Assembly (NCBI RefSeq): GCF_000722545.1
Contig: NZ_JNVM01000021.1
Location: 74,174-138,173 of the forward strand
DNA length: 64,000 bases
From: Paenibacillus tyrphae
GTDB lineage: Bacteria; Bacillota; Bacilli; Paenibacillales; NBRC-103111
Direction: 5' to 3'
Made by a program: the position numbers and the translations under genes. The notes beneath the pieces were generated by a model. It searched no databases and was not told the origin of the DNA. It worked only from the letters and a program-made list of their open reading frames with translations. Position 1 is the first letter of the stretch, and the number at the start of each line of letters is the position of its first letter. This document shows, one piece after another, positions 14,989 to 22,506 of the stretch.

Positions 14989-17357
14989 GGCGAGCCTTCC
15001 GCAGCGCTCTTGTCTTTGGGCGGGATCGAGGCCAGAAAAGCTTCCATCTCGCACGCGGGCAAAGGCCGGCTGAGCAAATAGCCCTGCACGGTATCGCAAC
15101 CGATCTGCTTCAGCCGCGCCAGCTCCGCTTCCGTCTCTACGCCCTCGGCGACCGTCCGGAGCCCGAGCGCATGGGCCATGCCGACGATCGCTTGGACCAG
15201 AGCGCGGTTGACCGGATCATGGTCCAGCCCCCGGATGAACGTCTTGTCGATTTTGATCACGCTGAAATCAAACCTTTTCAGGTAAGCGAGCGCGGAATGA
15301 CCGGTGCCGAAATCGTCGATGGCCGTCCCGACGCCAATTCGGCGCAGCTCCTTCAGCAGCCCGATCGTCGCCTCGGCCTTCGTCATGCCGACGCTTTCCG
15401 TAATTTCAATCTCCAATTGGGAAGGATCGACCTCGTGCCGCTGCAGGATCTGCCGGATGCGTTCGGGCAAATGAGGCCGATGCAGCTGCCGCGCGGATAA
15501 ATTGACGGCGACCTTGATCGGATGCCCGAGCAAGGAGGTCCACTGGGCGTGCTGCATGCACACTTTCTTCAGCACCCATTCGTCCATATCGGCGATCATG
15601 CCGATCTCTTCGGCTACCGGGATGAACTCTTGCGGGCTGAGAAGCCCCATCACCGGATGGTTCCACCGCGTCAGCGCTTCCAATCCGGTCAAGCGGCCGG
15701 TCCGGCAATCCATCTGCGGCTGATAGTACACTTCCAGCTCGCCGGCCTCCGCTGCCGCGCGCAGGCCGTTTTCCAGCATCAGTTGGCGCGGTAGCTTCTC
15801 CGTCCACTTGGGCATGTACAGCCGATATTCGTTCCGGCTCTCCTTGGCGGCGTACATGGCGGAATCGGCGTGCCTCAGGAGCGTTTCCATGTCGCTTCCG
15901 TCCTTGGGATAGAGACTGATGCCGACACTGCCGGTGATATAAAAATCATGTTCTGCGACGTGAAACTTCTGCGCAAGCTCTGCCAAAACGGTATCCGCAA
16001 CGGCGGTCGCCTCCTTGGGGTCCCGCAGATGGGGCAAAATGATCGTAAACTCGTCCCCGCCGAACCGGGATACGATCTGTGGCGCTTCAACGCTCTGAAG
16101 CAGCCGCTGCCCGGCTTGCATGAGCAGCCGGTCTCCGATGTCGTGACCGAGCGAATCGTTGATGACCTTGAACCGGTCGAGGTCGATGAAGAGCACCCCG
16201 ACCATCGAGCCGGATTGCTGCGCTTCCTGCAGCGCGGCTTGCAGCTGATTTTGAAAATGACGCCGGTTCGGCAGTCCCGTCAGCCCGTCATAATGGGCTA
16301 GGTAACGAAGATCTTCTTCCGCTTTCTTGCGCTCCGTAATATCGGAGAGAATGCCCGCATACGCCCGGACATCGCCATGCTCGTCCTTGATCGCTTTGAT
16401 CGTTAGCCATTGGGGGTAAAGGTCTCCGGATTTCCGCTTGTTCCAAATTTCCCCTTGCCAGCTTCCGATTTTTCGAATCGTTGTCCACATGTGTTGGTAG
16501 AAAGCTTTGTCGTGCTGCCCCGAGTATAAAATTTTTGGCGTCTGCCCGACCGCTTCCTTCGCCGAAAACCCGGTGATGGTTACGAAAGACGGGTTGACCG
16601 ACAAAATTTGGCCTTCGATATCGGTAATCATGATTCCCTCGTGCGACGCTTCAAACACGCCCGCGTGCATCCTCAGCGTCTGCTCGTCTTTTTTGCGTTC
16701 GGAGATGTCGGAGTAAATGCCCACATAATTGACGATCCGTCCCTGATCATCCTTGACGGCGTTGATAATCAGCCAGCCGGGAAACAAGCTGCCGTCCTTG
16801 CGCCGGCCCCAGATCTCGCCCTGCCAGCTTCCATGGCGGATGCAGGCCCACATGTTGGCATAGAAGTTATCGTCGTGCTTTCCGGATTGCAGGACGCAGG
16901 GCGTCTGGCCCAGCAGCTCGCCGGCTTCATAGCCGGTCATCCGGGTAAACGATTGGTTGATGTCGATAATCCGCGAGGCCGCATCCGTAACCATGATGCC
17001 TTCCTGTGCGGATTGAAACACCCGCGCATATAACCGCGAGTGCTCCTCTGACGATCGCCGCCGGTCCGCCTCACGCCGCAGCCGGACGCTATAGCGCTGC
17101 AGGATGCGGTAAAATACGACGGAGTTCAACAAAAACAGCCCCCAGCGCAGCAGCGTCGGCACATCCGGCGCCCCGTATCCCATAGCGTCAATGAAGTTTG
17201 TTACCGCGTTCACAATTGCATTCGACAAAAAAATAAGAATCAGATTCGATATGATGAAAAAAAGCGTCACCGAGTCCAAAACGGGCAGCTTGCCTCGGTT
17301 GGCGGATCTCATATATAATTGCCACCTTTGCCATAGAATCAGTTTACTTCCTCGCAT
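14964..17357 (-). CDS. membrane-anchored PAS-PAS-GGDEF-EAL cyclic-di-GMP protein
   Basis: 797 aa. Two N-terminal hydrophobic segments (about 22-50 and 65-85) anchor it. Two PAS domains in tandem follow (about 100-210 and 220-335; each contains SWQGEIW and ends ISERKK or ITERKK). A GGDEF domain has an intact RFGGDEF (about 429-435) and an EAL domain has LTGLEALTRW (about 557) plus DDFGTGHSAL. All signature residues for both synthesis and breakdown of c-di-GMP are present, so either direction is possible. I start at MRGSKL (17357, GGAGAG 11 bases upstream); ATG 17423 would add 22 residues across the Crp/Fnr-like site. Monocistronic. Confidence 0.9.
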   Translation of the reverse strand: MRGSKLILWQRWQLYMRSANRGKLPVLDSVTLFFIISNLILIFLSNAIVNAVTNFIDAMGYGAPDVPTLLRWGLFLLNSVVFYRILQRYSVRLRREADRRRSSEEHSRLYARVFQSAQEGIMVTDAASRIIDINQSFTRMTGYEAGELLGQTPCVLQSGKHDDNFYANMWACIRHGSWQGEIWGRRKDGSLFPGWLIINAVKDDQGRIVNYVGIYSDISERKKDEQTLRMHAGVFEASHEGIMITDIEGQILSVNPSFVTITGFSAKEAVGQTPKILYSGQHDKAFYQHMWTTIRKIGSWQGEIWNKRKSGDLYPQWLTIKAIKDEHGDVRAYAGILSDITERKKAEEDLRYLAHYDGLTGLPNRRHFQNQLQAALQEAQQSGSMVGVLFIDLDRFKVINDSLGHDIGDRLLMQAGQRLLQSVEAPQIVSRFGGDEFTIILPHLRDPKEATAVADTVLAELAQKFHVAEHDFYITGSVGISLYPKDGSDMETLLRHADSAMYAAKESRNEYRLYMPKWTEKLPRQLMLENGLRAAAEAGELEVYYQPQMDCRTGRLTGLEALTRWNHPVMGLLSPQEFIPVAEEIGMIADMDEWVLKKVCMQHAQWTSLLGHPIKVAVNLSARQLHRPHLPERIRQILQRHEVDPSQLEIEITESVGMTKAEATIGLLKELRRIGVGTAIDDFGTGHSALAYLKRFDFSVIKIDKTFIRGLDHDPVNRALVQAIVGMAHALGLRTVAEGVETEAELARLKQIGCDTVQGYLLSRPLPACEMEAFLASIPPKDKSAAEGSPQYSTLHK

Positions 17358-17404
17358 TGGAAAAAACTCTCTCCACAAGGTTATACTAGCAGTCGCTCGT
17401 TGCC

Positions 17405-17420
17405 TGTGATCAAAATCACA
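17405..17420. promoter_or_regulatory. Crp/Fnr-type palindrome upstream of the GGDEF-EAL gene
   Basis: TGTGATCAAAATCACA fits the TGTGA-N6-TCACA consensus exactly. It is centred about 55 bases before the chosen start of the c-di-GMP gene on the minus strand. Confidence 0.5.
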
Positions 17421-17623
17421 CATGATTTCCCATATTGTTGCGATATTTTGTCCGCATTGCTTTGTTACCTTAAGGCTGCAGGAATAACACTGCCTCCCAA
17501 GTCAATTAACCTGACGGTACGAATAAAATGAACTGAGAAAGCATACATTTTGCCGAATAGTCCAAACGTGCGGAAGGGCAGGACCATAGGATGTAGCATG
17601 TAAACGAAAGGAGGGACCGAACA

Positions 17624-17764
17624 ATGGGTTTTGGTGGCTTTGGTGGCTTTGGTGGTGGTTGCGGAGTTGGTGGTTTTGGCGGCTGCGGCGGGTTTACTAC
17701 CACAGGTGTCATTCTCGTTCTCTTCATTCTGCTTGTAATCGTTCTTCGTTCTTTGTGGTTCTAA
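17624..17764 (+). CDS. YjcZ-family small sporulation protein, 46 aa
   Basis: Starts MGFGGFGGFGGGCGVGGFGG and continues with the core GFTTTGVILVLFILLVIV, ending LRSLWF. It has a glycine/phenylalanine-rich head with two cysteines and one transmembrane helix. AGGAGGG stands 6 bases upstream of the ATG and a terminator follows. The helix matches the peptide at 4499-4597. YjcZ-type proteins are spore-associated in Bacillales; the molecular role is not known. The 22-residue Gly-rich head resembles coat or adhesive glycine-rich proteins. Confidence 0.85.
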   Translation: MGFGGFGGFGGGCGVGGFGGCGGFTTTGVILVLFILLVIVLRSLWF

Positions 17765-17781
17765 TTGCAAGCAGTTCCCTG

Positions 17782-17808
17782 AAGATCCCGTTGACGGGAT
17801 CTTTTTTT
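17782..17808 (+). terminator. terminator of the YjcZ-type gene
   Basis: AGATCCCG-ttga-CGGGATCTTTTTTT, a perfect short stem with T-run. Confidence 0.9.
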
Positions 17809-17905
17809 ATGCTTGGCCTTAGGGAATCGGTATACATCAAGGGGCGCAGCGGTTAGAATGGAGACAGAATCATGCCGGGGAATAAACGGGGAAAGGAAGG
17901 CTGCG

Positions 17906-18232
17906 ATGGTACAGGCCGTCATCTTATTTATTCTCGCGGGGCTGGCCGAGATCGGCGGAGGGTACCTTGTCTGGTTATGGCTCCGCGAAGGAAGAGCGAT
18001 CGGCTACGGCATCGTCGGCGCGCTTATTCTTGTCGTGTACGGGATTATTCCGACATTGCAAAGCTTTCCGAGCTTCGGGCGGGTATACGCGGCGTACGGC
18101 GGGGTCTTCGTAGTCCTGTCGGTTCTGTGGGGCTGGGGCATCGACAAGAAAGCTCCGGACGTCTACGACTGGCTCGGGATGAGCTTGTGTCTGGCCGGGG
18201 TCGCCGTCATGCTGTACGCTCCGCGTTCCTAG
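17906..18232 (+). CDS. YnfA-family (UPF0060) small membrane protein
   Basis: 108 aa with four transmembrane helices. The family's pattern is clear: LAEIGGGYLVWLWLREG, then YGGVFVVLSVLWGWGIDKK and a final helix. These proteins resemble the small multidrug resistance fold and have been linked to efflux of cationic compounds in enterobacteria. GAAAGGAAGG lies before the ATG at 17906; an upstream in-frame ATG at 17813 would add a non-conserved 31-residue extension. Monocistronic. Confidence 0.9.
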   Translation: MVQAVILFILAGLAEIGGGYLVWLWLREGRAIGYGIVGALILVVYGIIPTLQSFPSFGRVYAAYGGVFVVLSVLWGWGIDKKAPDVYDWLGMSLCLAGVAVMLYAPRS

Positions 18233-18256
18233 CGCGGCTTCCTGGGAGGAGAGCAA

Positions 18257-18304
18257 AAAAGAAGCCTTTCGCAGCGGATTAACATCCGGCGAAAAGGCTT
18301 CTTT
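18257..18304. terminator. bidirectional terminator between ynfA-like gene and glnS
   Basis: AAAGAAGCCTTTCGC pairs with GCGAAAAGGCTTCTTT (one bulged A) between convergent genes. Confidence 0.85.
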
Positions 18305-18313
18305 GAGCATGGG

Positions 18314-19987
18314 TTATTTTTTCGGGTCGAACGAGCTCTTCAGCGACACGATCCGGTTGAACACCGGGCGGCCCTCCGTCGAGTGCTTCGGATCGACGTT
18401 GAAGTAGCCGTGGCGGAAAAACTGGAACTTGTCCTGGGGCTTCGCGTCCCGCATATTGTTCTCGACAAAGCCTTGCACCGTTTCGAGGGACTTCGGATTA
18501 ACATTGTCGAGGAACGATTCGCCTTCTTCCGCTTGCTCGTCGAGGATGAGCGGCTCGTACAGGCGGAATTCCGCCGGGACGGCTTGCGTCGCTTCCACCC
18601 AGTGAATCGTCCCCTTGACCTTGCGGCCGGTAAATCCGCTGCCGCTCTTCGTTTCCGGATCGTACGTGCAGTGCAGCTCCGTGACGTTGCCGTCCGCGTC
18701 CTTGATCACGTTCTCGCATTTGATGAAGTAGGCGTGCTTCAGACGCACTTCATTGCCGGGGAACAGGCGGAAGTAGCCTTTGACCGGCTCCTCCATAAAG
18801 TCGTCCCGCTCGATATAAATTTCCCGCGAGAACGGAATTTGACGATGGCCCATCGCTTCGTTCTCGGGATTGTTCTCCGCATCCAGCATCTCCACTTGCC
18901 CTTCCGGGTAGTTCGTGATGACCACCTTCAGCGGCTGCAGCACGGCCATGGTACGCGGCGCCTTCAATTTGAGGTCCTCGCGGATGAAATGCTCCAACAT
19001 TTTCTCATCGACGACGCTGTTGTTCGTCTTCACCACGCCGACCTCGCGGCAGAACGTACGGATCGCTTCCGAAGTATAGCCCTTGCGGCGCAGGCCGGAG
19101 ATCGTAGGCATCCGCGGATCATCCCAGCCGTCGACGACCTTCTCGTCCACGAGCAGCTTCAGCTTCCGTTTGCTCATCACCGTATTGGTCAGGCTGAGCC
19201 GGTTGAATTCGTACTGCCGCGGCACGTTCTCCATCTCGCACTCCTGCACGACCCAATCGTACAGCGGACGGTGATCGGCGAACTCCATCGTACAGATGGA
19301 ATGCGTGATGCCTTCGATCGCGTCCTCCAGCGGATGAGCATAGTCGTACATCGGATAAATGCACCACTTGTCGCCGGTATTATGGTGATGCGTATGGGAA
19401 ATCCGGTAAAGCACCGGGTCCCGCAGGTTGATGTTCGGCGAGGCCATGTCGATTTTGGCGCGCAGCACCTTCTCGCCGTTGGCAAACTCGCCTTTGCGCA
19501 TCCGCTCGAACAGGTCGAGATTTTCCTCCACGCTGCGGTCGCGGTACGGGCTGTTTTGGCCGGGCTCGGTCAGGGTACCCCGCGTTTCGCGGATTTGCTC
19601 CGCTGTCAGATCGCATACGTAGGCTTTGCCCTTGCGGATCAAGCGTACGGCGCGCTCGTACATTTCATCGAAAAAGTCCGAAGCAAAATACAGCTGCTCC
19701 CACTCGAAGCCGAGCCACATGATGTCTTCCTGAATCGAGCGTACAAATTCCTCGTCTTCCTTCACCGGGTTCGTATCGTCAAAACGCAAATGCGTACGTC
19801 CGCCGAATTCGTCGGCAAGCTCGAAGTTCAGACAGATCGATTTCGCGTGCCCGATATGCAGGTAGCCGTTCGGCTCCGGAGGAAAGCGGGTGACGACGGT
19901 TTTCACCTTACCCGTGTTCAAATTTTCGATCATGATGTTTTTGATGTAATTGGAGGATGATGCAGAAGCCGGTTTCGTCGTGTCCAA
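18314..19987 (-). CDS. glnS: glutaminyl-tRNA synthetase
   Basis: Attaches glutamine directly to tRNA-Gln. Class I synthetase with the HIGH-type motif NGYLHIGHAKS and the KMSKS-type motif VMSKRKL, plus the C-terminal anticodon-binding beta-barrels; about 557 aa, like bacterial GlnRS without a YqeY fusion. AAAGG lies 9 bases before the TTG at 19987; the TTG at 19996 would touch the ribosome binding site. Most Firmicutes lack GlnRS and use GatCAB amidation of Glu-tRNA-Gln, so this gene reflects an old acquisition within the lineage. Monocistronic. Confidence 0.95.
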   Translation of the reverse strand: MDTTKPASASSSNYIKNIMIENLNTGKVKTVVTRFPPEPNGYLHIGHAKSICLNFELADEFGGRTHLRFDDTNPVKEDEEFVRSIQEDIMWLGFEWEQLYFASDFFDEMYERAVRLIRKGKAYVCDLTAEQIRETRGTLTEPGQNSPYRDRSVEENLDLFERMRKGEFANGEKVLRAKIDMASPNINLRDPVLYRISHTHHHNTGDKWCIYPMYDYAHPLEDAIEGITHSICTMEFADHRPLYDWVVQECEMENVPRQYEFNRLSLTNTVMSKRKLKLLVDEKVVDGWDDPRMPTISGLRRKGYTSEAIRTFCREVGVVKTNNSVVDEKMLEHFIREDLKLKAPRTMAVLQPLKVVITNYPEGQVEMLDAENNPENEAMGHRQIPFSREIYIERDDFMEEPVKGYFRLFPGNEVRLKHAYFIKCENVIKDADGNVTELHCTYDPETKSGSGFTGRKVKGTIHWVEATQAVPAEFRLYEPLILDEQAEEGESFLDNVNPKSLETVQGFVENNMRDAKPQDKFQFFRHGYFNVDPKHSTEGRPVFNRIVSLKSSFDPKK

Positions 19988-20264
19988 TGGGATCAACCTT
20001 TCTCACAAATTAGCTGTCAAAATCTATTACTCTCTATAATACACAAAATGGAGGGCAATTATAAATGGTTTTCCGTACGATTCTTTGAAGAAAGCCCTTA
20101 CTTGACGGACTTTTAGCGTTTTCCATCAAAATCTTGGGCGGTATCTATGAAAATGGAAAGCTTTTCTCTCTTTTGCAAAGAGACATCCATAAACTCCGCA
20201 CCTTGCGGCCTAAAGAACATAAGGTGAAAAGAAGAGGGAATTGCATAGAAAGGAGAGGGTCATT

Positions 20265-20843
20265 GTGAAAACGAACCATGGAAAAGAAACGAACCGTCTT
20301 GTGACGGTACCGGTGCTGCGGAAGACGCTGGCCGCCATGATTCCGTTTTACCGGCGGATTGCTTCGGACCCCGCTTATGCCGGAGCGTGGACCCGGGGCG
20401 TACGCCGTGCGGATCTGGATACGCTGATTCGGCTGTTTCGGCAAGTTGGCTTACCCGAGCGGCGGTATGCGTCCTTGTCTACGAACGGCATCGGCTACTT
20501 CGTCGATTTCAACGCGCCGAAGCCGATCGTGCTGTATTCGAACGGCACCACGATTCTTCCGGGAACGACACAGTTTTATTTTAATACCAAGGTTCACCGC
20601 GCGGTGGCCAAGGCGATTCTGCCGTTTTATCAAGAAATCGTCACCAACCGGCCGTTCGCCTGCATCGTCGTTCGGGCGATCCGCAGCGGAAACCGCGGGC
20701 TGCTTGACCGGCTGGTCCGCAGTATGATCAAGACCCCTCATCTGCGTTCGGTCTCTATCGAAAGCTCAGGCATCCGGTGCAGCTTCAAATACGCGGCCAG
20801 CCCGTTCCGCCTCGACAACCTGATCTTTGGCGGTGAGCCTTAA
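20265..20843 (+). CDS. hypothetical protein with internal duplication, 192 aa
   Basis: I do not recognise the family. The protein is basic and consists of two related halves. In each, a helix ending (I/L)PFY(R/Q).I is followed by about 25 residues to a short L(I)RL/DRLVR helix and then a strand pair (YASLSTNGIGYFVDF in the first, RSVSIESSGIRCSFKY in the second). A likely tandem duplication of an about 60-residue alpha-beta unit. Start GTG 20265 with AAAGGAGAGGG upstream. It stands alone, followed by a hairpin shared with the convergent gene. Confidence 0.7.
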   Translation: MKTNHGKETNRLVTVPVLRKTLAAMIPFYRRIASDPAYAGAWTRGVRRADLDTLIRLFRQVGLPERRYASLSTNGIGYFVDFNAPKPIVLYSNGTTILPGTTQFYFNTKVHRAVAKAILPFYQEIVTNRPFACIVVRAIRSGNRGLLDRLVRSMIKTPHLRSVSIESSGIRCSFKYAASPFRLDNLIFGGEP

Positions 20844-20873
20844 CCTTCATGGCGGCGAAAGGTGCGCATGACG

Positions 20874-20922
20874 GCAAATCCCCCGCGGACCGGGCGAGAA
20901 GCCGCCGGTCGCAGGGGATTGC
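20874..20922. terminator. hairpin between convergent genes
   Basis: GCAAATCCCC...GACCGG pairs with CCGGTC...GGGGATTGC, a long stem with small mismatches. T-runs are absent. Confidence 0.5.
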
Positions 20923-20938
20923 TGGCTAGAATATAAGA

Positions 20939-21289
20939 TTAGAGCAGAGCCGAGGCCGCCGGGGGCTTCTCCTCATACTGCTGCAGCAGCGCTTCGGCTT
21001 TGTGTAAATCCTTGGCGTGCACATCGAGCTTCAAGCTTTCGGGGTGATGGAGATCGACGGCTTCGGCCGCCGTCTGGATCGCGCTCAAGCCGGCATCGGT
21101 ATCGGATTTCACCCGGCATTTCACCTGCTTCGACTTTAAGAAGGCGTGCCTCGCTTGAAGGTCGCGTGCCTCGGGCCCGGAAGCGGCCATCACCGTCTTC
21201 CACTGCGCGGAGCGGCTGTATAGCAGGTACATCGCGGTAATGATAACCAATAGGAACAATAAACCTCCCATTACCATTAAAAACACCAC
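20939..21289 (-). CDS. membrane-anchored DUF2007-like protein, 116 aa
   Basis: One N-terminal transmembrane helix (about residues 5-25), a basic linker, then a small alpha-beta domain with KQVKCRVKSDT, SLKLDVHAKDLHKAEALLQQ and a loose C-terminal tail. The layout (short strand with CRV, a central strand with K(L)DVxxxDLxKA) resembles the DUF2007 putative signal-transducing fold. The start is GTG or the ATG a few codons later (MVMGG); AAGG precedes both. Function unknown. Confidence 0.65.
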   Translation of the reverse strand: MVFLMVMGGLLFLLVIITAMYLLYSRSAQWKTVMAASGPEARDLQARHAFLKSKQVKCRVKSDTDAGLSAIQTAAEAVDLHHPESLKLDVHAKDLHKAEALLQQYEEKPPAASALL

Positions 21290-21411
21290 CTTCGTCTAAT
21301 TGATTCTGCGGATGGAGGACTGCCGGTAGTCTAGGGTGGGCGGACGCTTGCTTGCATTTACCCGTTTCCGGCCGGGTTGAAACATGGATTATTTTGCCAT
21401 AAATGTCGAAC

Positions 21412-21446
21412 AAGCCAGCTATCGGTTCGGCGACCGATGCCGGCTT
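21412..21446 (-). terminator. hairpin after the truncated glycosidase gene
   Basis: AAGCCAGC-ATCGGT and ACCGATGCCGGCTT pair with one mismatch and one bulge, 40 bases past the old stop codon of the glycosidase. It probably ended the sugar operon. Confidence 0.5.
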
Positions 21447-21485
21447 GCTGTAAGTCTATTATAAGGTTTTAAGCATTAGAACTGC

Positions 21486-21725
21486 TTACACGGTCTGCGC
21501 GGCGAAAAAACGCGGCAAAAACGCTTTGTTCTGCTCCAGCATCTCGTCCAGCATCGGCTCCGCTTTGTTGACCGAGGTCACGAGCGGATGGTGGGCGAGC
21601 GCTTGCAGCGCAACTCCGCGGTCGCCTGAGACGGCGGCGGCGATCGCGAGGCGCTCGTACGTTTTCACCGCATGGATCAAGCCCTTGGCGGCTTCCGGCC
21701 GAGCTGCACCCGAAACGTCATGCAA
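21486..21725 (-). pseudogene. C-terminal stub of a family-4 6-phospho-glucosidase
   Basis: The frame reads ...AAKGLIHAVKTYERLAIAAA, then GDRGVALQALAHHPLV and ends LPRFFAAQ. This is the characteristic C-terminus of GH4 6-phospho-alpha/beta-glucosidases (K-x-Y-E-R-L, A-L-x-x-H-P-L-V, L-P-R-F). About 70 codons remain. Homology stops near 21710-21725, where an AT-rich insert begins. The matching N-terminal stub lies at 23879-23995 on the same strand. The active site, NAD- and metal-binding parts in between are gone. Confidence 0.8.
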
Positions 21726-21727
21726 AC

Positions 21728-21767
21728 ACCGAACAAGTTTGCTGATTGGAGTGGCAAATTGTTCGGT
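21728..21767. repeat. inverted repeat at the left edge of the insert
   Basis: ACCGAACAAGTTTGC (21728-21742) and GCAAATTGTTCGGT (21754-21767) pair with one bulged G around an 11-base loop. It lies exactly at the glycosidase/insert junction and just past the stop of the XRE gene. Either a terminator without T-run or a recombination-site remnant. Confidence 0.5.
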
Positions 21768-21777
21768 TTATCCGTTG

Positions 21778-22125
21778 CTAATTTTGTTCAGATTCATCAG
21801 GCTCAATCAGGGCATGCAAGAGACGGTAAGCCTTCCGCTGTGTTTGTTCATCACTTTTGAGCAGCAGTACAAGGCTCTCCCAAACCCACTTTTTCTTTTG
21901 CAAGTGGGCTTCTTGTTCATTTAAAAACAGATCATACACGCTCATATCCAGGGCGTAGGCTATTTTTTCAATGGTATTCAGTTTGGTGTTCTTTTCTCCG
22001 CGTTCAATCTGGCCTAGATAGGTCGCAGCCATGCCTATAGATTCCGCTAATTGCTCCTGTGTCAAATTTTTTTCAATGCGGTACATACGAATTTTTGCGC
22101 CGATTTGTTCCGCGAATGTTGCCAT
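21778..22125 (-). CDS. XRE-family repressor
   Basis: 115 aa. An N-terminal Cro/CI-type helix-turn-helix (about residues 9-62: KNLTQEQLAESIGMAATYLGQIERG, then LNTIEKIAYALDMSVYDLF) is followed by a charged helical tail that may dimerise. The type is common as a repressor of integrated elements. It is divergent from the small gene at 22183 with only 57 bases between them, the layout of a lysogeny-type switch. AT-richer than the flanking chromosome; part of the insert in the glycosidase gene. Confidence 0.85.
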   Translation of the reverse strand: MATFAEQIGAKIRMYRIEKNLTQEQLAESIGMAATYLGQIERGEKNTKLNTIEKIAYALDMSVYDLFLNEQEAHLQKKKWVWESLVLLLKSDEQTQRKAYRLLHALIEPDESEQN

Positions 22126-22182
22126 TTCTCCACAACCTCTCTATAAAAAGTGTAGACGAATGGTTGTAGGGAATGGAGTATC

Positions 22183-22407
22183 TTGGTCGGGGAAAGTCAG
22201 GATCGAATTATTTACCTCACTCGGATCGGCGCAATCTTTGAAAAGCTTTACGGCATCAAGGATTTACACGACGCGGAATACCGAGCATCGACAGGTGGCG
22301 GGTTTGCTGCCCGAAGGCTGGCCGAGCTTGGTTATAGTAATGAGGAAATTGAAAAGCTTTTACGCGAGCGATTGTTCTTCTATCGGACAAACAAAATAGG
22401 ACATTAG
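22183..22407 (+). CDS. hypothetical protein, 74 aa, divergent from the XRE gene
   Basis: Not recognised. Short soluble protein, probably all-helical, with a basic C-terminal helix pair (LAELGYSNEEIEKLLRERL). The TTG start has AGGGA about 10 bases upstream, so the start is uncertain. It is the first gene transcribed away from the repressor and may therefore be its main target. No similarity to excisionase or Cro can be claimed from reading alone. Confidence 0.5.
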   Translation: MVGESQDRIIYLTRIGAIFEKLYGIKDLHDAEYRASTGGGFAARRLAELGYSNEEIEKLLRERLFFYRTNKIGH

Positions 22408-22442
22408 AACCATTTATGTGAATTATCAACTTTTTTGAGCAA

Positions 22443-22484
22443 CATTTCCAAATTGGAATGCGTATGTATATTTGGATGTCCAAA
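22443..22484 (+). promoter_or_regulatory. two palindromes upstream of the secreted-protein gene
   Basis: CATTTCCAAATTGGAATG (22443-22460, one mismatch) and TTTGGATGTCCAAA (22471-22484, perfect arms TTTGGA/TCCAAA) share the half-site TTTGGA/TCCAAA. They lie directly before the gene at 22507. Candidate operators, possibly for the XRE repressor. Confidence 0.4.
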
Positions 22485-22506
22485 AATTTAAAATGAAGGT
22501 AATATC

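Noticed and set aside
18383..19960. Long plus-strand frame (525 aa) opposite glnS
   Set aside because: It is a shadow of the GC-rich synthetase gene, with composition and length explained by antisense codon bias and no ribosome binding site.
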